The position numbers and the translations under genes were made by a program. A stretch of DNA of 41,930 bases from Lachnospiraceae bacterium. Lineage in GTDB: Bacteria > Bacillota > Clostridia > Lachnospirales > Lachnospiraceae. Positions 14,675 to 23,240 of this stretch are shown here, one piece after another (the first letter of the stretch is position 1; each line of letters opens with the position of its first letter). The notes beneath the pieces were generated by a model. That model saw nothing but the letters and a program-made list of their open reading frames with translations, was not told the DNA's origin and did not search any database. The DNA lies in NCBI GenBank assembly GCA_023664345.1, contig JAMPFQ010000030.1, positions 1 to 41,930 on the forward strand, in the 5' to 3' direction.

Positions 14675-15226
14675 ATGCCGTTATTAAAGACGAATCCTTA
14701 TACCGCAGAGGACTATTGGAATCTGCCTGACGGACAGCGCGCCGAACTGATCGACGGACAGCTTTATAACATGGCTCCGCCAAACAGGATCCATCAGGAA
14801 CTTTCCTTTGCCATAGCCAGAAGATTTGCGGACTACATTGACCGCAGGGGCGGTTCCTGTAAAGTATATCCGGCTCCTTTCGCCGTAAATCTGAACGCGG
14901 ATGACGAAACCTATGTGGAACCTGATATCAGCGTCATCTGTGACAAAAGCAAACTGACGGATCACGGCTGCAGCGGCGCTCCCGACCTCATTGTCGAGAT
15001 TGTATCTCCCGGCAGCCGCAGGATGGATTATAATATCAAAAATGGAAAATATGCCGAGGCCGGTGTCCGCGAATACTGGATCGTAGATCCCGAAAAACAG
15101 CGAACCACCGTCTATCGCTACGAAGAAGATGCCGCTCCCACGATCCTGCCTTTCAGCCAGCCCATTGCTGCAGGTATTTTTGCAGATCTGAGCGTCCATA
15201 TTGGCGAACTGCTGCAGACTCTTTAG
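14675..15226 (+). CDS. Uma2-family (DUF820) PD-(D/E)XK nuclease-fold protein
   Basis: This 183-residue protein has the order typical of Uma2: N-terminal YTAEDYWNLPDGQRAELIDGQLYNM, the catalytic VEPDISVI (Asp), then APDLIVEIVSPGS (Glu) and the YAEAGVREYWIVDP block. The fold is that of a restriction-like endonuclease. Uma2 genes are common and often repeated, and their biological role is unsettled. The ATG follows GCGAGG. The gene stands alone on the plus strand with its own promoter and shows no partner methylase. Confidence 0.88.
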   Translation: MPLLKTNPYTAEDYWNLPDGQRAELIDGQLYNMAPPNRIHQELSFAIARRFADYIDRRGGSCKVYPAPFAVNLNADDETYVEPDISVICDKSKLTDHGCSGAPDLIVEIVSPGSRRMDYNIKNGKYAEAGVREYWIVDPEKQRTTVYRYEEDAAPTILPFSQPIAAGIFADLSVHIGELLQTL

Positions 15227-15300
15227 CACAGGATCAAGTCAACTGCGCTGACCTGGCTCACTGCTCGCGGGAGCCAATGCAGGTTGAGAGAGGTAACATT

Positions 15301-15605
15301 ATGCTGTGGAACGCAAAAATGGGTATGTGCCTGTTGGCCAGACTGACCACTGTAAAAAGGAAAGCGCTTCTTTGAAAAGTATACGGTATATATGCTCAGT
15401 AGAAAAAATGCCATCACTGACGGATATTCCATAAGGGCTATGGCGGCGAATCAGGCGGCGGCCATGAATGCGCCTGGCATCGAAAAGGCGTGTGCAGTGG
15501 GCGTATCGCAGGGAGGAACGATCGCACGCCGCACATGAGGAGGCGGCAGATTTCAACGAACGGGTATTTAATTTCCTAGAGAGAATGTTTACCACAAAAA
15601 ATTAA
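15301..15605 (+). pseudogene. Alpha/beta-hydrolase pseudogene with internal deletions and frameshifts
   Basis: ATG 15301, preceded by AGAGAGG, gives a hydrolase-like N-terminus MLWNAKMGM. From 15362 another frame reads KRFFEKYTVYMLSRKN, ITDGYSIRAMAANQAAAMNA and the nucleophile elbow VGVSQGGTIA (GxSxGG). A third frame then gives the C-terminal HEEAADFNERVFNFLERMF and a stop at 15605. Roughly half of a normal protein is missing, including the stretches before residue 60 and between elbow and C-terminus. The order and orientation of the pieces leave little doubt that this is one decayed gene. Confidence 0.7.
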
Positions 15606-15619
15606 CACCCCTTTTTATA

Positions 15620-15750
15620 TTAATCTGGTATAAATTCCAAGATATCGTTTGGTGTACAATTTAAAACCACACATAAACGCTCTAAGGTGTAAACAGTAAT
15701 TCCTCTATTATGCTTTAAATTATTAATTGTTCTGGAAGTCAATAACCCCG
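15620..15750 (-). pseudogene. C-terminal remnant of a short XRE/HTH_26 regulator
   Basis: The last 40 codons of the minus-strand frame read LLTSRTINNLKHNRGITVYTLERLCVVLNCTPNDILEFIPD, the C-terminal two thirds of a Cro/C1-type short regulator that normally ends in D-I-M/L-E-F. The part before it is replaced by the dispersed repeat at 15750-15856, and the frame through the repeat makes no sensible protein. The 5' third is absent. Confidence 0.7.
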
Positions 15751-15856
15751 CTGCAAGCTGCGGGGTATTTGACCCTCGCGGCGTTCGCCAAGTCAGCTTG
15801 CTGCCTTTATGTCCTATGCAAGCATGGCCGTTTGGCTCATTGCCCGCGGGAATAAA
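15750..15856. repeat. Dispersed palindromic repeat, copy B
   Basis: 15753-15792 and 15833-15856 match copy A at 1893-1932 and 1963-1986 almost base for base, including the CCCCGC...GCGGGG palindrome and the closing CATTGCCCGCGGG. The centre differs (AGTCAGCTTGCTG...TGCAAGCATGG). Variable centre and constant ends suggest the ends are the functional part. This copy interrupts an HTH gene. Confidence 0.75.
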
Positions 15857-15991
15857 CCGCCTTTTCTCTGACAGCCAAAATCCCTGCTGCTTTTCATCAA
15901 AATGAAAGCGTAATCTGCGAACAATGGATATACTATAAGCAGGAAAGTTAGAAATTCCTACTTTCAAACATAAAGCAAAAGAGATCATCGT

Positions 15992-16270
15992 ATGCTGGCC
16001 GAATTACGTCAGAAATCACAGATCACCATACCAAAGGAAATCATCGTCAAGCTGGGCCTTTCCGAAGGCGACAAGCTGGATATTTTTGAACGGGACGAAG
16101 CCATCTGTATGCTGTTGGTTGTCGTTTATCCCAAAAAATATCTTGACGAGTTCCGAGACGAACTGGGCGAGGTAAAGGCAAAAATCGCCTCCGGTGAGCA
16201 GCCTGTCTTTGACAGCGTAGACGCGTCCAGGGAACCAAAGACCTGTTTGAGTGCAGCATCTGTTGTATAA
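15992..16270 (+). CDS. SpoVT/AbrB-like (MazE-type) DNA-binding protein, orphan
   Basis: This 92-residue protein has the swapped-hairpin AbrB domain at residues 1-50: LAELRQKSQITIPKEIIVKLGLSEGDKLDIFERD. The middle (YPKKYLDEFRDELGEVKAKIASGEQPVFDSVDA) matches the usual tail of this family. The last 15 residues (SREPKTCLSAASVV) look like out-of-frame sequence. No toxin gene (PIN or MazF) follows, so it is either a solitary regulator or a relic antitoxin. The start has only a weak site (AAGAGAT). Confidence 0.7.
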   Translation: MLAELRQKSQITIPKEIIVKLGLSEGDKLDIFERDEAICMLLVVVYPKKYLDEFRDELGEVKAKIASGEQPVFDSVDASREPKTCLSAASVV

Positions 16271-16323
16271 ACAGGCGTCTCCTTTGTCTGTCATTTTCAA
16301 GTATCGTTAAAGGTTCCGATATA

Positions 16324-16641
16324 TCAGATCCCAGACAACGGGATTCCCTTTATCTCTGCGTCCAGTCCCGTCAGGAGCATCCCGGACATTTCCTCTATCC
16401 GGGATAAAAATGCCAGCCATTCACTCCATTCGATATCAGGGATATACAAGTCGCCATAAGCTTTCACATGGCACACGCAGATCAGCCTTTCCAGATACTG
16501 CCTTTTGGCCGGAATGCTGCCGGCCTCATACTGGCACAGGATCTGGTCGATCTCCTTTTCTTCCCTGAAATGCCCGCCTGACCGCAGATACTTTTTTAAC
16601 TGTAACAACAAATCACGATTTCCCGCATCCAAAGACATCAT
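16324..16641 (-). CDS. Hypothetical protein, second gene of a two-gene unit
   Basis: This 105-residue, mostly helical protein is not recognised. It contains LLLQLKKYLRSGGHFREEKEIDQILCQYEAGSIPAKRQYLERLICVCHVKAYGDLYIPDIEWSEWLAFL. Its start overlaps the stop of the preceding gene by 4 bp (ATGA), a sign of translational coupling, which supports that it is real. There are no membrane segments or signal peptide. Confidence 0.6.
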   Translation of the reverse strand: MMSLDAGNRDLLLQLKKYLRSGGHFREEKEIDQILCQYEAGSIPAKRQYLERLICVCHVKAYGDLYIPDIEWSEWLAFLSRIEEMSGMLLTGLDAEIKGIPLSGI

Positions 16642-16859
16642 TCCCTTTCCGGCCCGGTCTTCTCCTTTTTCCCGCTCCGAAGTTCCGCAATCTTTTTCTT
16701 TGCTTCATCCAGATCCTTACAACTGTCCACTATCATCTCGATCATTTGCAAGATTCCATCAAACTGTTTGTCTGTCATAACCTCTGCCATATTCCTTGCC
16801 TCCGATCTTCGAACCAGATACATGATCAATCTACAACTGTTGATTTCATAATAATCCAT
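16638..16859 (-). CDS. Hypothetical protein, first gene of a two-gene unit
   Basis: The frame is open upstream, but the protein most likely starts at ATG 16859 (MDYYEINSCRLIMYLV), giving 73 residues; GGGGTGGG lies just before it, although close. ATG 16892 is an alternative without a site. It is helical and charged (QMIEMIVDSCKDLDEAKKKIAELRSGKKEK). I do not recognise it with certainty; similar short pairs occur in mobile regions of Lachnospiraceae. Confidence 0.55.
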   Translation of the reverse strand: MDYYEINSCRLIMYLVRRSEARNMAEVMTDKQFDGILQMIEMIVDSCKDLDEAKKKIAELRSGKKEKTGPERE

Positions 16860-16990
16860 CCCACCCCAATAAGCAACTCCCGCTTCAATCATGTTTATGT
16901 CAAGTGTGTGTTGGCACTTTTTCTTTGTTTCTCTACACCAATAGCCCGCAGGATACAGGCGGTGGCCCGCCGTCCCTCCTGCGCGTCCCT

Positions 16991-18877
16991 CTACACCCCC
17001 TGATAATACTGCGCCTGGGCATTCCACAACCTTGCGTAAGTCCCGTCCTCCTCCGCCAGCAGTTCCTCATGGCTCCCCAGCTGAACCAGCCGCCCCTTAT
17101 CAAAGACCGCAATCTTCTTACAGAACCGGCAGGAAGACAGCCGATGGCTGATATAGACCGCCGTTTTCTCCCCCGCGATCTTGTCAAAATTCGCATAGAT
17201 CTCCGCCTCCGCCAGCGGATCCAGCGCCGCCGTAGGCTCATCCAGCAGCACAAAAGGGGATTCCCTGTAGATTGCCCTGGCAATGGCGATCTTCTGGGCC
17301 TCGCCGCCGCTGATCTCCACGCCGGAATCCACATAATCCTGATAGAGATAAGTACGGATCCCCTCATTCTCCTTTTTCAGCTTTGCAAGCCTCTCCCCGA
17401 ATCCTACATCCTCCAGGCAGCGCTCCACCCTTTTCTCCTCATACTCCGCGGAAGCCGCCACATTCTCCGCCAGCGCCAGAGAAAACAGCTGGAAATCCTG
17501 GAACACCACGGAAAATAGTTTGACATATTCCTCCTGACGGAATTTCCTGATGTTCACCCCGTTTACCAAAATCTCCCCCTCGTCCGGGTCATAGAGACGG
17601 CACAAAAGCTTGATCATGGTGGTCTTGCCCGAACCGTTCCGCCCCACAATGGCAAGCTTCTCCCCCACGTTCAGCTTCAGGGAAAAATTCCGCAGGGCAT
17701 AATCCTCACTGCCCGGATACCGGAACGAGACATTACGAAACTCAATGGTATACTGCCCGTCGCTCCTTTTCTCCATGGGCAGGGAACCCTTGTACATCTC
17801 GTCCGACAGGGACAGCAGTTCCAGGATGGACACCTGCTTCCTGGCCGCCAGGGCAAGTTCCTGGAAACGGACCGCCAGCGCCACCACAGCCTCGAACAGA
17901 TTGGCAAGGCATCCCGCAAACAGGATCACCGTCCCCACAGGGACTCCGCCCGTCAGCGCCAGCCAGGCGATCAGGAAATAGGCTCCCGCCGTACTTAAGC
18001 CCCGCATGGCTCCCCCCGCCGCTCCTGTCCCGGCGGCTCCCACAACAGGCCTATTACAGAAATAATCCTGATACGCCCTGCCCGTCGCCTTGTCATAGGT
18101 CCAATGCTTCATGATCCCATAGGCGTCATAGATCCTCACATCTTTCCCGTTTTGATACCGATAGTGCGACAACATACCAAAGCTCCAGGCAAAATCATAA
18201 AGTACTTTCTTCTCTTCCAGCGAGGGAATATGGAACATCATATACTGCGTGATCTTCTGGTAACGCCTGTAGACCCTCATGCCCAGAAAGGTCAAAAACG
18301 CCATGCCTGTCAGGATGCAGGCCGACGGAAACGCATTCCCGCCTCCCAGATACCGGAATACCGACGCTCCCGCCGCCACCGCGCCCACCAGCCGTAACAG
18401 GTAGCCGATCAGACGCTCACCCTGCCAGAAAATGGTATAGATCCCCGCCCCCCAGTTACTGTCCCTTTGGATCTGCTCCTGTATCTCCTTAAGCCTGGGA
18501 CTGTCCAGCATGGAAAAATCCAGTTCTGTCAGCTTTGCGTCCTGCATGGCATCATAGCGCCTTGCGATCAGGCTCCTCTTCACCGATATGGACGCTTTCA
18601 GCGCACTGGACGCCGCCCTCAGGATACCCAGCAGGACGCAGACCCACACCGCCGTCCTCACCAGCTCCCATAGATTCCCTCCCGCCGTCAGGCTGTTCAC
18701 CACATATCCGGACAGGATCAAGGCCCCGTACTCTATGACAGTCTGGAGCAGGCAGTCCATGACCTGCCAGGGAAGATAGCTTCTGTCCATGCTCTGTATC
18801 AGCTTCAGCACTGCATGAATCTTAGTCATATTTTGTCTGAAAGTAAGCTTCTTTAAAAGTTCCGATTCCTGAATCAT
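16991..18877 (-). CDS. ABC exporter half-transporter 2 (membrane plus ATPase)
   Basis: This 628-residue protein has an N-terminal membrane domain (about 1-340) with several hydrophobic helices (ILSGYVVNSL, VWVCVLLGIL, LIGYLLRLVGAVAAGASVF, ILTGMAFLTFLGM, FLIAWLALTGGVPVGTVILFAGCL). The C-terminal ATPase has Walker A GRNGSGKTT, signature ISGGEAQK, Walker B FVLLDEPTAALDP and H-loop ISHRLSS. Its start overlaps the end of the companion gene by 4 bp, so the two probably form a heterodimeric exporter. No peptidase domain is present. It is the last gene of the unit that includes the two-component system upstream. A GC-rich hairpin without T-run follows the stop. Confidence 0.9.
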   Translation of the reverse strand: MIQESELLKKLTFRQNMTKIHAVLKLIQSMDRSYLPWQVMDCLLQTVIEYGALILSGYVVNSLTAGGNLWELVRTAVWVCVLLGILRAASSALKASISVKRSLIARRYDAMQDAKLTELDFSMLDSPRLKEIQEQIQRDSNWGAGIYTIFWQGERLIGYLLRLVGAVAAGASVFRYLGGGNAFPSACILTGMAFLTFLGMRVYRRYQKITQYMMFHIPSLEEKKVLYDFAWSFGMLSHYRYQNGKDVRIYDAYGIMKHWTYDKATGRAYQDYFCNRPVVGAAGTGAAGGAMRGLSTAGAYFLIAWLALTGGVPVGTVILFAGCLANLFEAVVALAVRFQELALAARKQVSILELLSLSDEMYKGSLPMEKRSDGQYTIEFRNVSFRYPGSEDYALRNFSLKLNVGEKLAIVGRNGSGKTTMIKLLCRLYDPDEGEILVNGVNIRKFRQEEYVKLFSVVFQDFQLFSLALAENVAASAEYEEKRVERCLEDVGFGERLAKLKKENEGIRTYLYQDYVDSGVEISGGEAQKIAIARAIYRESPFVLLDEPTAALDPLAEAEIYANFDKIAGEKTAVYISHRLSSCRFCKKIAVFDKGRLVQLGSHEELLAEEDGTYARLWNAQAQYYQGV

Positions 18878-20808
18878 GAAAACGCCTCCCTCTCTCTGGC
18901 CGCTTTCGCGTAATAACTGCTCTGCACCTGGAACATCTCCGCGTATTTCTGTCCCCTGTCCAACAGTTCCTGATGGGTTCCCTCCTCCACGACCCTGCCA
19001 CCCTCCAGCAGCAGGATCCTGTCCGAAAACCGGGTGCTGGCAAGCCTGTGGGAGATGAAAACCGCCGTCTTGTCTTTGGAAAATTTCAGATAACTGTCGT
19101 AAACCTCGCTCTCCGCAATGGGATCCAGCGCCGCCGTAGGCTCGTCCAGGACCAGCACGGGGGCATCCTTATAAAGCGCCCTGGCAAGGAGGAATCTCTG
19201 CTCCTGTCCTCCCGACAGTTCCATCCCCTCCTCGTCGATCTCCTTACCGTAATAGGAGTCCGGCGAGTAACCTCTTTCCGTGAAAAAGTCTTTCAGCCCC
19301 GCATCCTCCAGCGCTTTCCACACCCTTTCCCTGCTCCAGTCCTTTTGCAGCGAAACAGAATCCCCCACGGTGAAGGGCGGCAGGAATTTCTCCTGAAAGA
19401 CTGCGGAAAAAAGCTGATACACTTCCGCCCTGGGAAACTCCCTTCTGTCAATGCCGTTTAGCAGGATGCGCCCCTCCTGGGGTTCATAGATACCGCACAG
19501 AAGCTTTACAAAAGTGGTCTTTCCCGCGCCGTTTACGCCCACCAGGGCTATCTTTTCTCCCCCGCGTATGGTCAGGTTGAAATGCCGGAACACCTGCCCG
19601 GAGGGATCCGCCTCCCCGTCGGCATAGGAAAAGGACACGTCCTGAAAAGTGATCTCTATAGGCCTTGTCAGTTCCCCGATATGCCTTGCAGCCTTTTGGA
19701 CACCGCTCCCTGTCTTTTCTCCCAAAAGCATGCCTTCCAGCGTTTCCTCCGCCGCCACGCTCCCCAGAGCATCCTCCGGCAGTTCCAGGTAGGCCCTGTA
19801 ATAATTCAGGTCATTGCTGCCCATCCGGAGCATTCCCACACTGGCTATAATGCTCTCCACAAACCCGGAAAAGCCTGTAATGGCTCCAAAATACAGCACA
19901 AAATCCCCGGCTCCGATGGTGCCCCGGAACACCTGCCAGATCAGGTAAGCGTATGCGCCGGCATCCCTGATCACAGTCAGCGCGCCGTTGACCTGGACAT
20001 ACAGGCTTTCCGACCTGCGCTTGGTCTTCTCCTGTTTTTTGAGTTCCGCAAACACTTTATCCAGCAGCCCGTTCAGCCAGGCTCTCATCCCGAAGATCCT
20101 GATCTCCTTGGCCGCTTTCACATCCCCCATGACCCTGCTGCTGAGATAACGCCTGCGCCTTCCCAGATCCGCATCCGAGGCGCGGAACCGCTCCAGACAT
20201 TTGATCTTGGAAAAATTCAGGGCATACTGCACCAGGGACAGCGCCAGCAATGATACCACCATAAGAGGATTCAGGATCCCCAGCACGGTACTGTAGAGCA
20301 TAAAGCTGATGATATTCTGGACAATATCCAGCGTTCCATAGGTGATCCTGTACAGGCTGCTATTATCCCCCATGGCCATGCCCTCGATGCCTTTCTGGTA
20401 CAACTCCCTTACTTCTTTTCTTTCCGTATCCCGATAACGCACCCGCAGGCTTTTCAGGAAAAGACCTGACATCAGATCTCTTCTCCTGATGTTATAGAGA
20501 TAATATTTGCCCTCGCTCACACCCTCATAAAGCGCCTGCAGGAGCATGAACAGCAGCCCCAGTCCTCCCAGCTTCCAGACAAGCTGCCCTATGTCCGCCC
20601 CTCCCGTCACCAGATCCAGGGCGACCTTGGGCAGGTAGATCCTGATATAGGGCATTGCCGCCCCCACCAGGATCTCCGCCAGCGCGAGCCACAGAAAGAA
20701 AGGAACCTGCTTTCTGTAAAACCGGAAACACCAGACGATATTCTTCGGTATGGAATAATGTCTTTCATAAGGTGAAGATGCCGTTTTTGTTGTTTTTGCC
20801 TCTTTCAT
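18874..20808 (-). CDS. ABC exporter half-transporter 1 (membrane plus ATPase)
   Basis: The protein has 644 residues from ATG 20808, which has GGGAGATGG upstream; a longer frame to 20901 crosses a terminator hairpin and is unlikely. The membrane domain spans about 30-330, including FFLWLALAEILVGAAMPYI and LGGLGLLFMLLQALYEG. The ATPase has Walker A GVNGAGKTT, signature ELSGGQEQR, Walker B VLVLDEPTAALDP and ISHRLAS. It pairs with the following gene. The cargo is unknown; the AgrA/AgrC-like pair upstream suggests peptide signalling or defence, which is inference. Confidence 0.9.
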   Translation of the reverse strand: MKEAKTTKTASSPYERHYSIPKNIVWCFRFYRKQVPFFLWLALAEILVGAAMPYIRIYLPKVALDLVTGGADIGQLVWKLGGLGLLFMLLQALYEGVSEGKYYLYNIRRRDLMSGLFLKSLRVRYRDTERKEVRELYQKGIEGMAMGDNSSLYRITYGTLDIVQNIISFMLYSTVLGILNPLMVVSLLALSLVQYALNFSKIKCLERFRASDADLGRRRRYLSSRVMGDVKAAKEIRIFGMRAWLNGLLDKVFAELKKQEKTKRRSESLYVQVNGALTVIRDAGAYAYLIWQVFRGTIGAGDFVLYFGAITGFSGFVESIIASVGMLRMGSNDLNYYRAYLELPEDALGSVAAEETLEGMLLGEKTGSGVQKAARHIGELTRPIEITFQDVSFSYADGEADPSGQVFRHFNLTIRGGEKIALVGVNGAGKTTFVKLLCGIYEPQEGRILLNGIDRREFPRAEVYQLFSAVFQEKFLPPFTVGDSVSLQKDWSRERVWKALEDAGLKDFFTERGYSPDSYYGKEIDEEGMELSGGQEQRFLLARALYKDAPVLVLDEPTAALDPIAESEVYDSYLKFSKDKTAVFISHRLASTRFSDRILLLEGGRVVEEGTHQELLDRGQKYAEMFQVQSSYYAKAAREREAFS

Positions 20809-20867
20809 ATCGTTCCATCTCCCTTGGTCATGTTTGATACAGCATACCACATTTTCATTTTTTCCAT

Positions 20868-20898
20868 AAAAAAATGCACGAACGGTCTCATTCGTGCA
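20868..20898 (-). terminator. Terminator overlapping the histidine-kinase stop codon
   Basis: On the minus strand TGCACGAA (20898-20891), a loop TGAGACCG and TTCGTGCA (20882-20875) form a perfect 8-bp stem followed by seven T (20874-20868). The left arm contains the last kinase codons and the loop contains its stop codon. Ribosomes finishing the kinase would cover the stem, so the terminator may respond to translation. Confidence 0.75.
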
Positions 20899-21634
20899 CA
20901 AGCGGCAGCATAACCTCCGTCACAAAGACGTTTTCCTCGTCCTGCCTGTCAATATAGCCCTGATAGCGTTCCACCACCCTGTCCACGCGCATCAGGCCGA
21001 AGCCGTGGGAACGGCTGTCCTTGCCGGACAGGTAGCGGATCTTCTTCCCCGCCAGGGCAACCTTGCCTTTCACCCTGCCCTCCGTGGAATTGATGATATA
21101 AATATAAAGCTGCCCCTTTAAGATATCGATATATACCCTGATAAACCGCTTTGTCTCATCCCCGATCTTCATACAGGCTTCCATGGCATTGTCCATCAGG
21201 TTGCCTATGATCAGGGAGAAATCCACCTCCGGCACAGGCAGCGCTCTCGGCACGATGGCCTTGGCATCCACCGTGATATTCCTGGCCCTCGCCAGAGAGA
21301 TCTTGCTGTTCAGCGCCGCGTCGATCATCACGTTTCCGGTCTTGATCACCGTGTCCACCGTGGTCAGGTCGGCATCCAGTTCCCCCAGATAATCTCCCAG
21401 TTTATCCAGTTCCCCCATGGAAAGGTACGCTTTCATGGTCTGGATATGGTTATGATAATCATGCCGCCAGCCCCTGGTCTGACGGTACATATTTTCCACT
21501 TCCTCGCAATGCTTCTCCAACAGGTCGTTCTGATACCGCGAGATACGCCTGTCCACCAGACGTATCATATAATACCTGCCTCCTGTCACTGCCACGGCAA
21601 GCAGAACAATTCCCCCAAGTATATACCAAATCAT
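20888..21634 (-). CDS. GHKL-type sensor histidine kinase (AgrC/Spo0B-like)
   Basis: This 248-residue protein has one N-terminal membrane helix (WYILGGIVLLAVAVTGG), a coiled region, the phosphoacceptor helix RGWRHDYHNHIQTMKAYL (His of RHDYHNH), and a GHKL ATPase domain with N-box DFSLIIGNLMDNAMEAC and G-box SHGFGLMRVDRVV. It lacks the six-helix sensor of AgrC, so it probably senses through its single helix or a partner. It follows the LytTR response regulator by 4 bp. The final codons form part of a terminator stem. Confidence 0.9.
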   Translation of the reverse strand: MIWYILGGIVLLAVAVTGGRYYMIRLVDRRISRYQNDLLEKHCEEVENMYRQTRGWRHDYHNHIQTMKAYLSMGELDKLGDYLGELDADLTTVDTVIKTGNVMIDAALNSKISLARARNITVDAKAIVPRALPVPEVDFSLIIGNLMDNAMEACMKIGDETKRFIRVYIDILKGQLYIYIINSTEGRVKGKVALAGKKIRYLSGKDSRSHGFGLMRVDRVVERYQGYIDRQDEENVFVTEVMLPLVHE

Positions 21635-21638
21635 CTTT

Positions 21639-22349
21639 TTACCTGTCTTTCCTGCTGAATCTATCTATAAACGCCCTGTTCACTGTCCGGTAAAGCCTTC
21701 TGCTTACAGGGATCTCGGTCCCGTCATCAAAGACCAGGGCTTCCGCCGTGATCCTGTTCAGATTGGAGATATTGCACAGATAAGATCTGTGGCATTTCAC
21801 AAAGCCTTTTTCCCCCAGTTCTTTTTCCAGCTTTGACAGGCTGCTTGAGCAGAACAGCTTCTCCCCGCCTATAAGGCCAAGTTCTGTGTTATGCCCCGCG
21901 GCCTCGCAGTAATTGATTGCCTCCAGGGGCAGCTTCCGCACGCCGTCCAGTGCCTCCGCCAACAGAAATTCCGCCGCCTCATGCCGCCTGAACGCTTTGT
22001 CCAGACAGGCGGAGACTTTCTCCTCGGAAAGAGGTTTCAGAAGATAATTCAGCGCTTCCACCTCATATCCCTCCTGCATGTAGTCGGCAACCCCCGTGGT
22101 GAAGATTACCGGCACTCTGGCGTCCTTTTCCCGCAGTCTCCTGATCATCTCCATGCCGTCCATGCCCGGCATCTGGATGTCCGCAAACACGGCGTCGGCG
22201 GGCCCATCCTCCCACTGGAAGAGAAAACTCTCCGCGCTGGCATAGGTCTTTACGCTGACCGGGATACCGTTTTTGTTTCCCCAGCTTTCGATATATTGTT
22301 CCAACAGTCTGCCCTGGGCGGCTTCATCCTCCACGATCGCCAGCTTCAT
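21639..22349 (-). CDS. LytTR response regulator (AgrA-like)
   Basis: This 236-residue protein has a receiver domain (1-125) with acidic residues IVEDEA, the phosphoacceptor in VFADIQMPGMDG and the TTG/K region, followed by a LytTR domain (140-236) with FVKCHRSYLCNISNLNRI and EIPVSRRLYRTVNRAF. ATG 22349 is chosen (AAGGGG upstream) over the ORF's first ATG. It is cotranscribed with the kinase. It likely controls the ABC exporter and perhaps other genes. It differs from the receiver-less LytTR protein at 14006. Confidence 0.92.
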   Translation of the reverse strand: MKLAIVEDEAAQGRLLEQYIESWGNKNGIPVSVKTYASAESFLFQWEDGPADAVFADIQMPGMDGMEMIRRLREKDARVPVIFTTGVADYMQEGYEVEALNYLLKPLSEEKVSACLDKAFRRHEAAEFLLAEALDGVRKLPLEAINYCEAAGHNTELGLIGGEKLFCSSSLSKLEKELGEKGFVKCHRSYLCNISNLNRITAEALVFDDGTEIPVSRRLYRTVNRAFIDRFSRKDR

Positions 22350-22372
22350 TGTGTCTGTGTCCCCTTTCTTAC

Positions 22373-23230
22373 TCAGCAAATCTCCCAGTACAACAACTTC
22401 CAGCCCTCATCCCAGACAAGTTCCAGTTCCTGCCGGTCCATCTCTTCGCCGTCCTCCATGCGCCAGACATTTGCCAGAATCGTCTCCATGTAGAAAAGCT
22501 TTCTGATATCCGCCGCAGGATACCCTGACTGCTCCCCGATCAGCCGGATCACTTCCTCGATATGCCGCCTGTCCGGGCATCCGTGATCCGTATTCAGTTC
22601 ATTCAAAATGAATCTGGGCAGATCCATGATGGCAGGCCCCACAACGCCTTTGGGATCGATCATGGCATAGCTTCCGTCCGCTCTCAGCAGCAGATTATCA
22701 TGATGCAGGTCTCCGTGCAGGAGCGCCCTGTCAGGATATTTTTCAAACATTTCCGCACAGAACGAGCAGGCCCGGGAGGCCATATCCTCCGCCACGCCAT
22801 GGCAGGCACAATATCCACAGATCCGCTCCAGCCAGTCCAGATAGGTTTCACCAAAATCCGCAGGCATGTGTATCTCCCGGAATACCTGCAGGAAGCATTG
22901 TATCCTCTTTTCCAGGGACGCTTCCCTGCGAAGCGTCCTCCCCGGCATAATACGCTCCTCCAGAAGCAGCCCGGCGCTCTCGTCATATGCGTACACCCGA
23001 CAGCTATGCTGCCCGGACAGCCGCGCCAGCATCCGGTACTCGAATCCCAGCTGCTCCCTGTTCTGATCGATCTTCAGGATGACTGGACCGAAAATCCCTG
23101 ACTCCGCGCGGAAAACCGCCTTTTCCGCATGTTCATAGACCGCTTCCGGACAATCCAGATTCCATTTTTCTACCGCCAGATCCATCTTATCCCGCATGTC
23201 AGATCCCATCATGCTGCCCCTGTCGTCCAT
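22373..23230 (-). CDS. Aminoglycoside/hydroxyurea phosphotransferase-family kinase
   Basis: This 285-residue protein has the kinase catalytic loop LLHGDLHHDNLL (about 176-187) and the metal-binding IDPKGVVGPAIMD (about 198-210), plus an N-lobe strand ILKIDQNREQLGFEYRML. This fits the APH(6)/StrB-like pfam04655 group, which phosphorylates aminoglycosides or other small hydroxylated compounds. Whether it confers resistance cannot be told from sequence. It lies between an unknown gene and the response regulator, on the same strand with 10-23 nt gaps, so the four genes likely form one transcript. Confidence 0.85.
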   Translation of the reverse strand: MDDRGSMMGSDMRDKMDLAVEKWNLDCPEAVYEHAEKAVFRAESGIFGPVILKIDQNREQLGFEYRMLARLSGQHSCRVYAYDESAGLLLEERIMPGRTLRREASLEKRIQCFLQVFREIHMPADFGETYLDWLERICGYCACHGVAEDMASRACSFCAEMFEKYPDRALLHGDLHHDNLLLRADGSYAMIDPKGVVGPAIMDLPRFILNELNTDHGCPDRRHIEEVIRLIGEQSGYPAADIRKLFYMETILANVWRMEDGEEMDRQELELVWDEGWKLLYWEIC

Positions 23231-23240
23231 AGACCGCCCA

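Noticed and set aside
16991..20808. Bacteriocin or lantibiotic exporter with leader peptidase
   Set aside because: Neither ABC protein has an N-terminal C39 peptidase domain, and no leader-peptide ORF was seen nearby.
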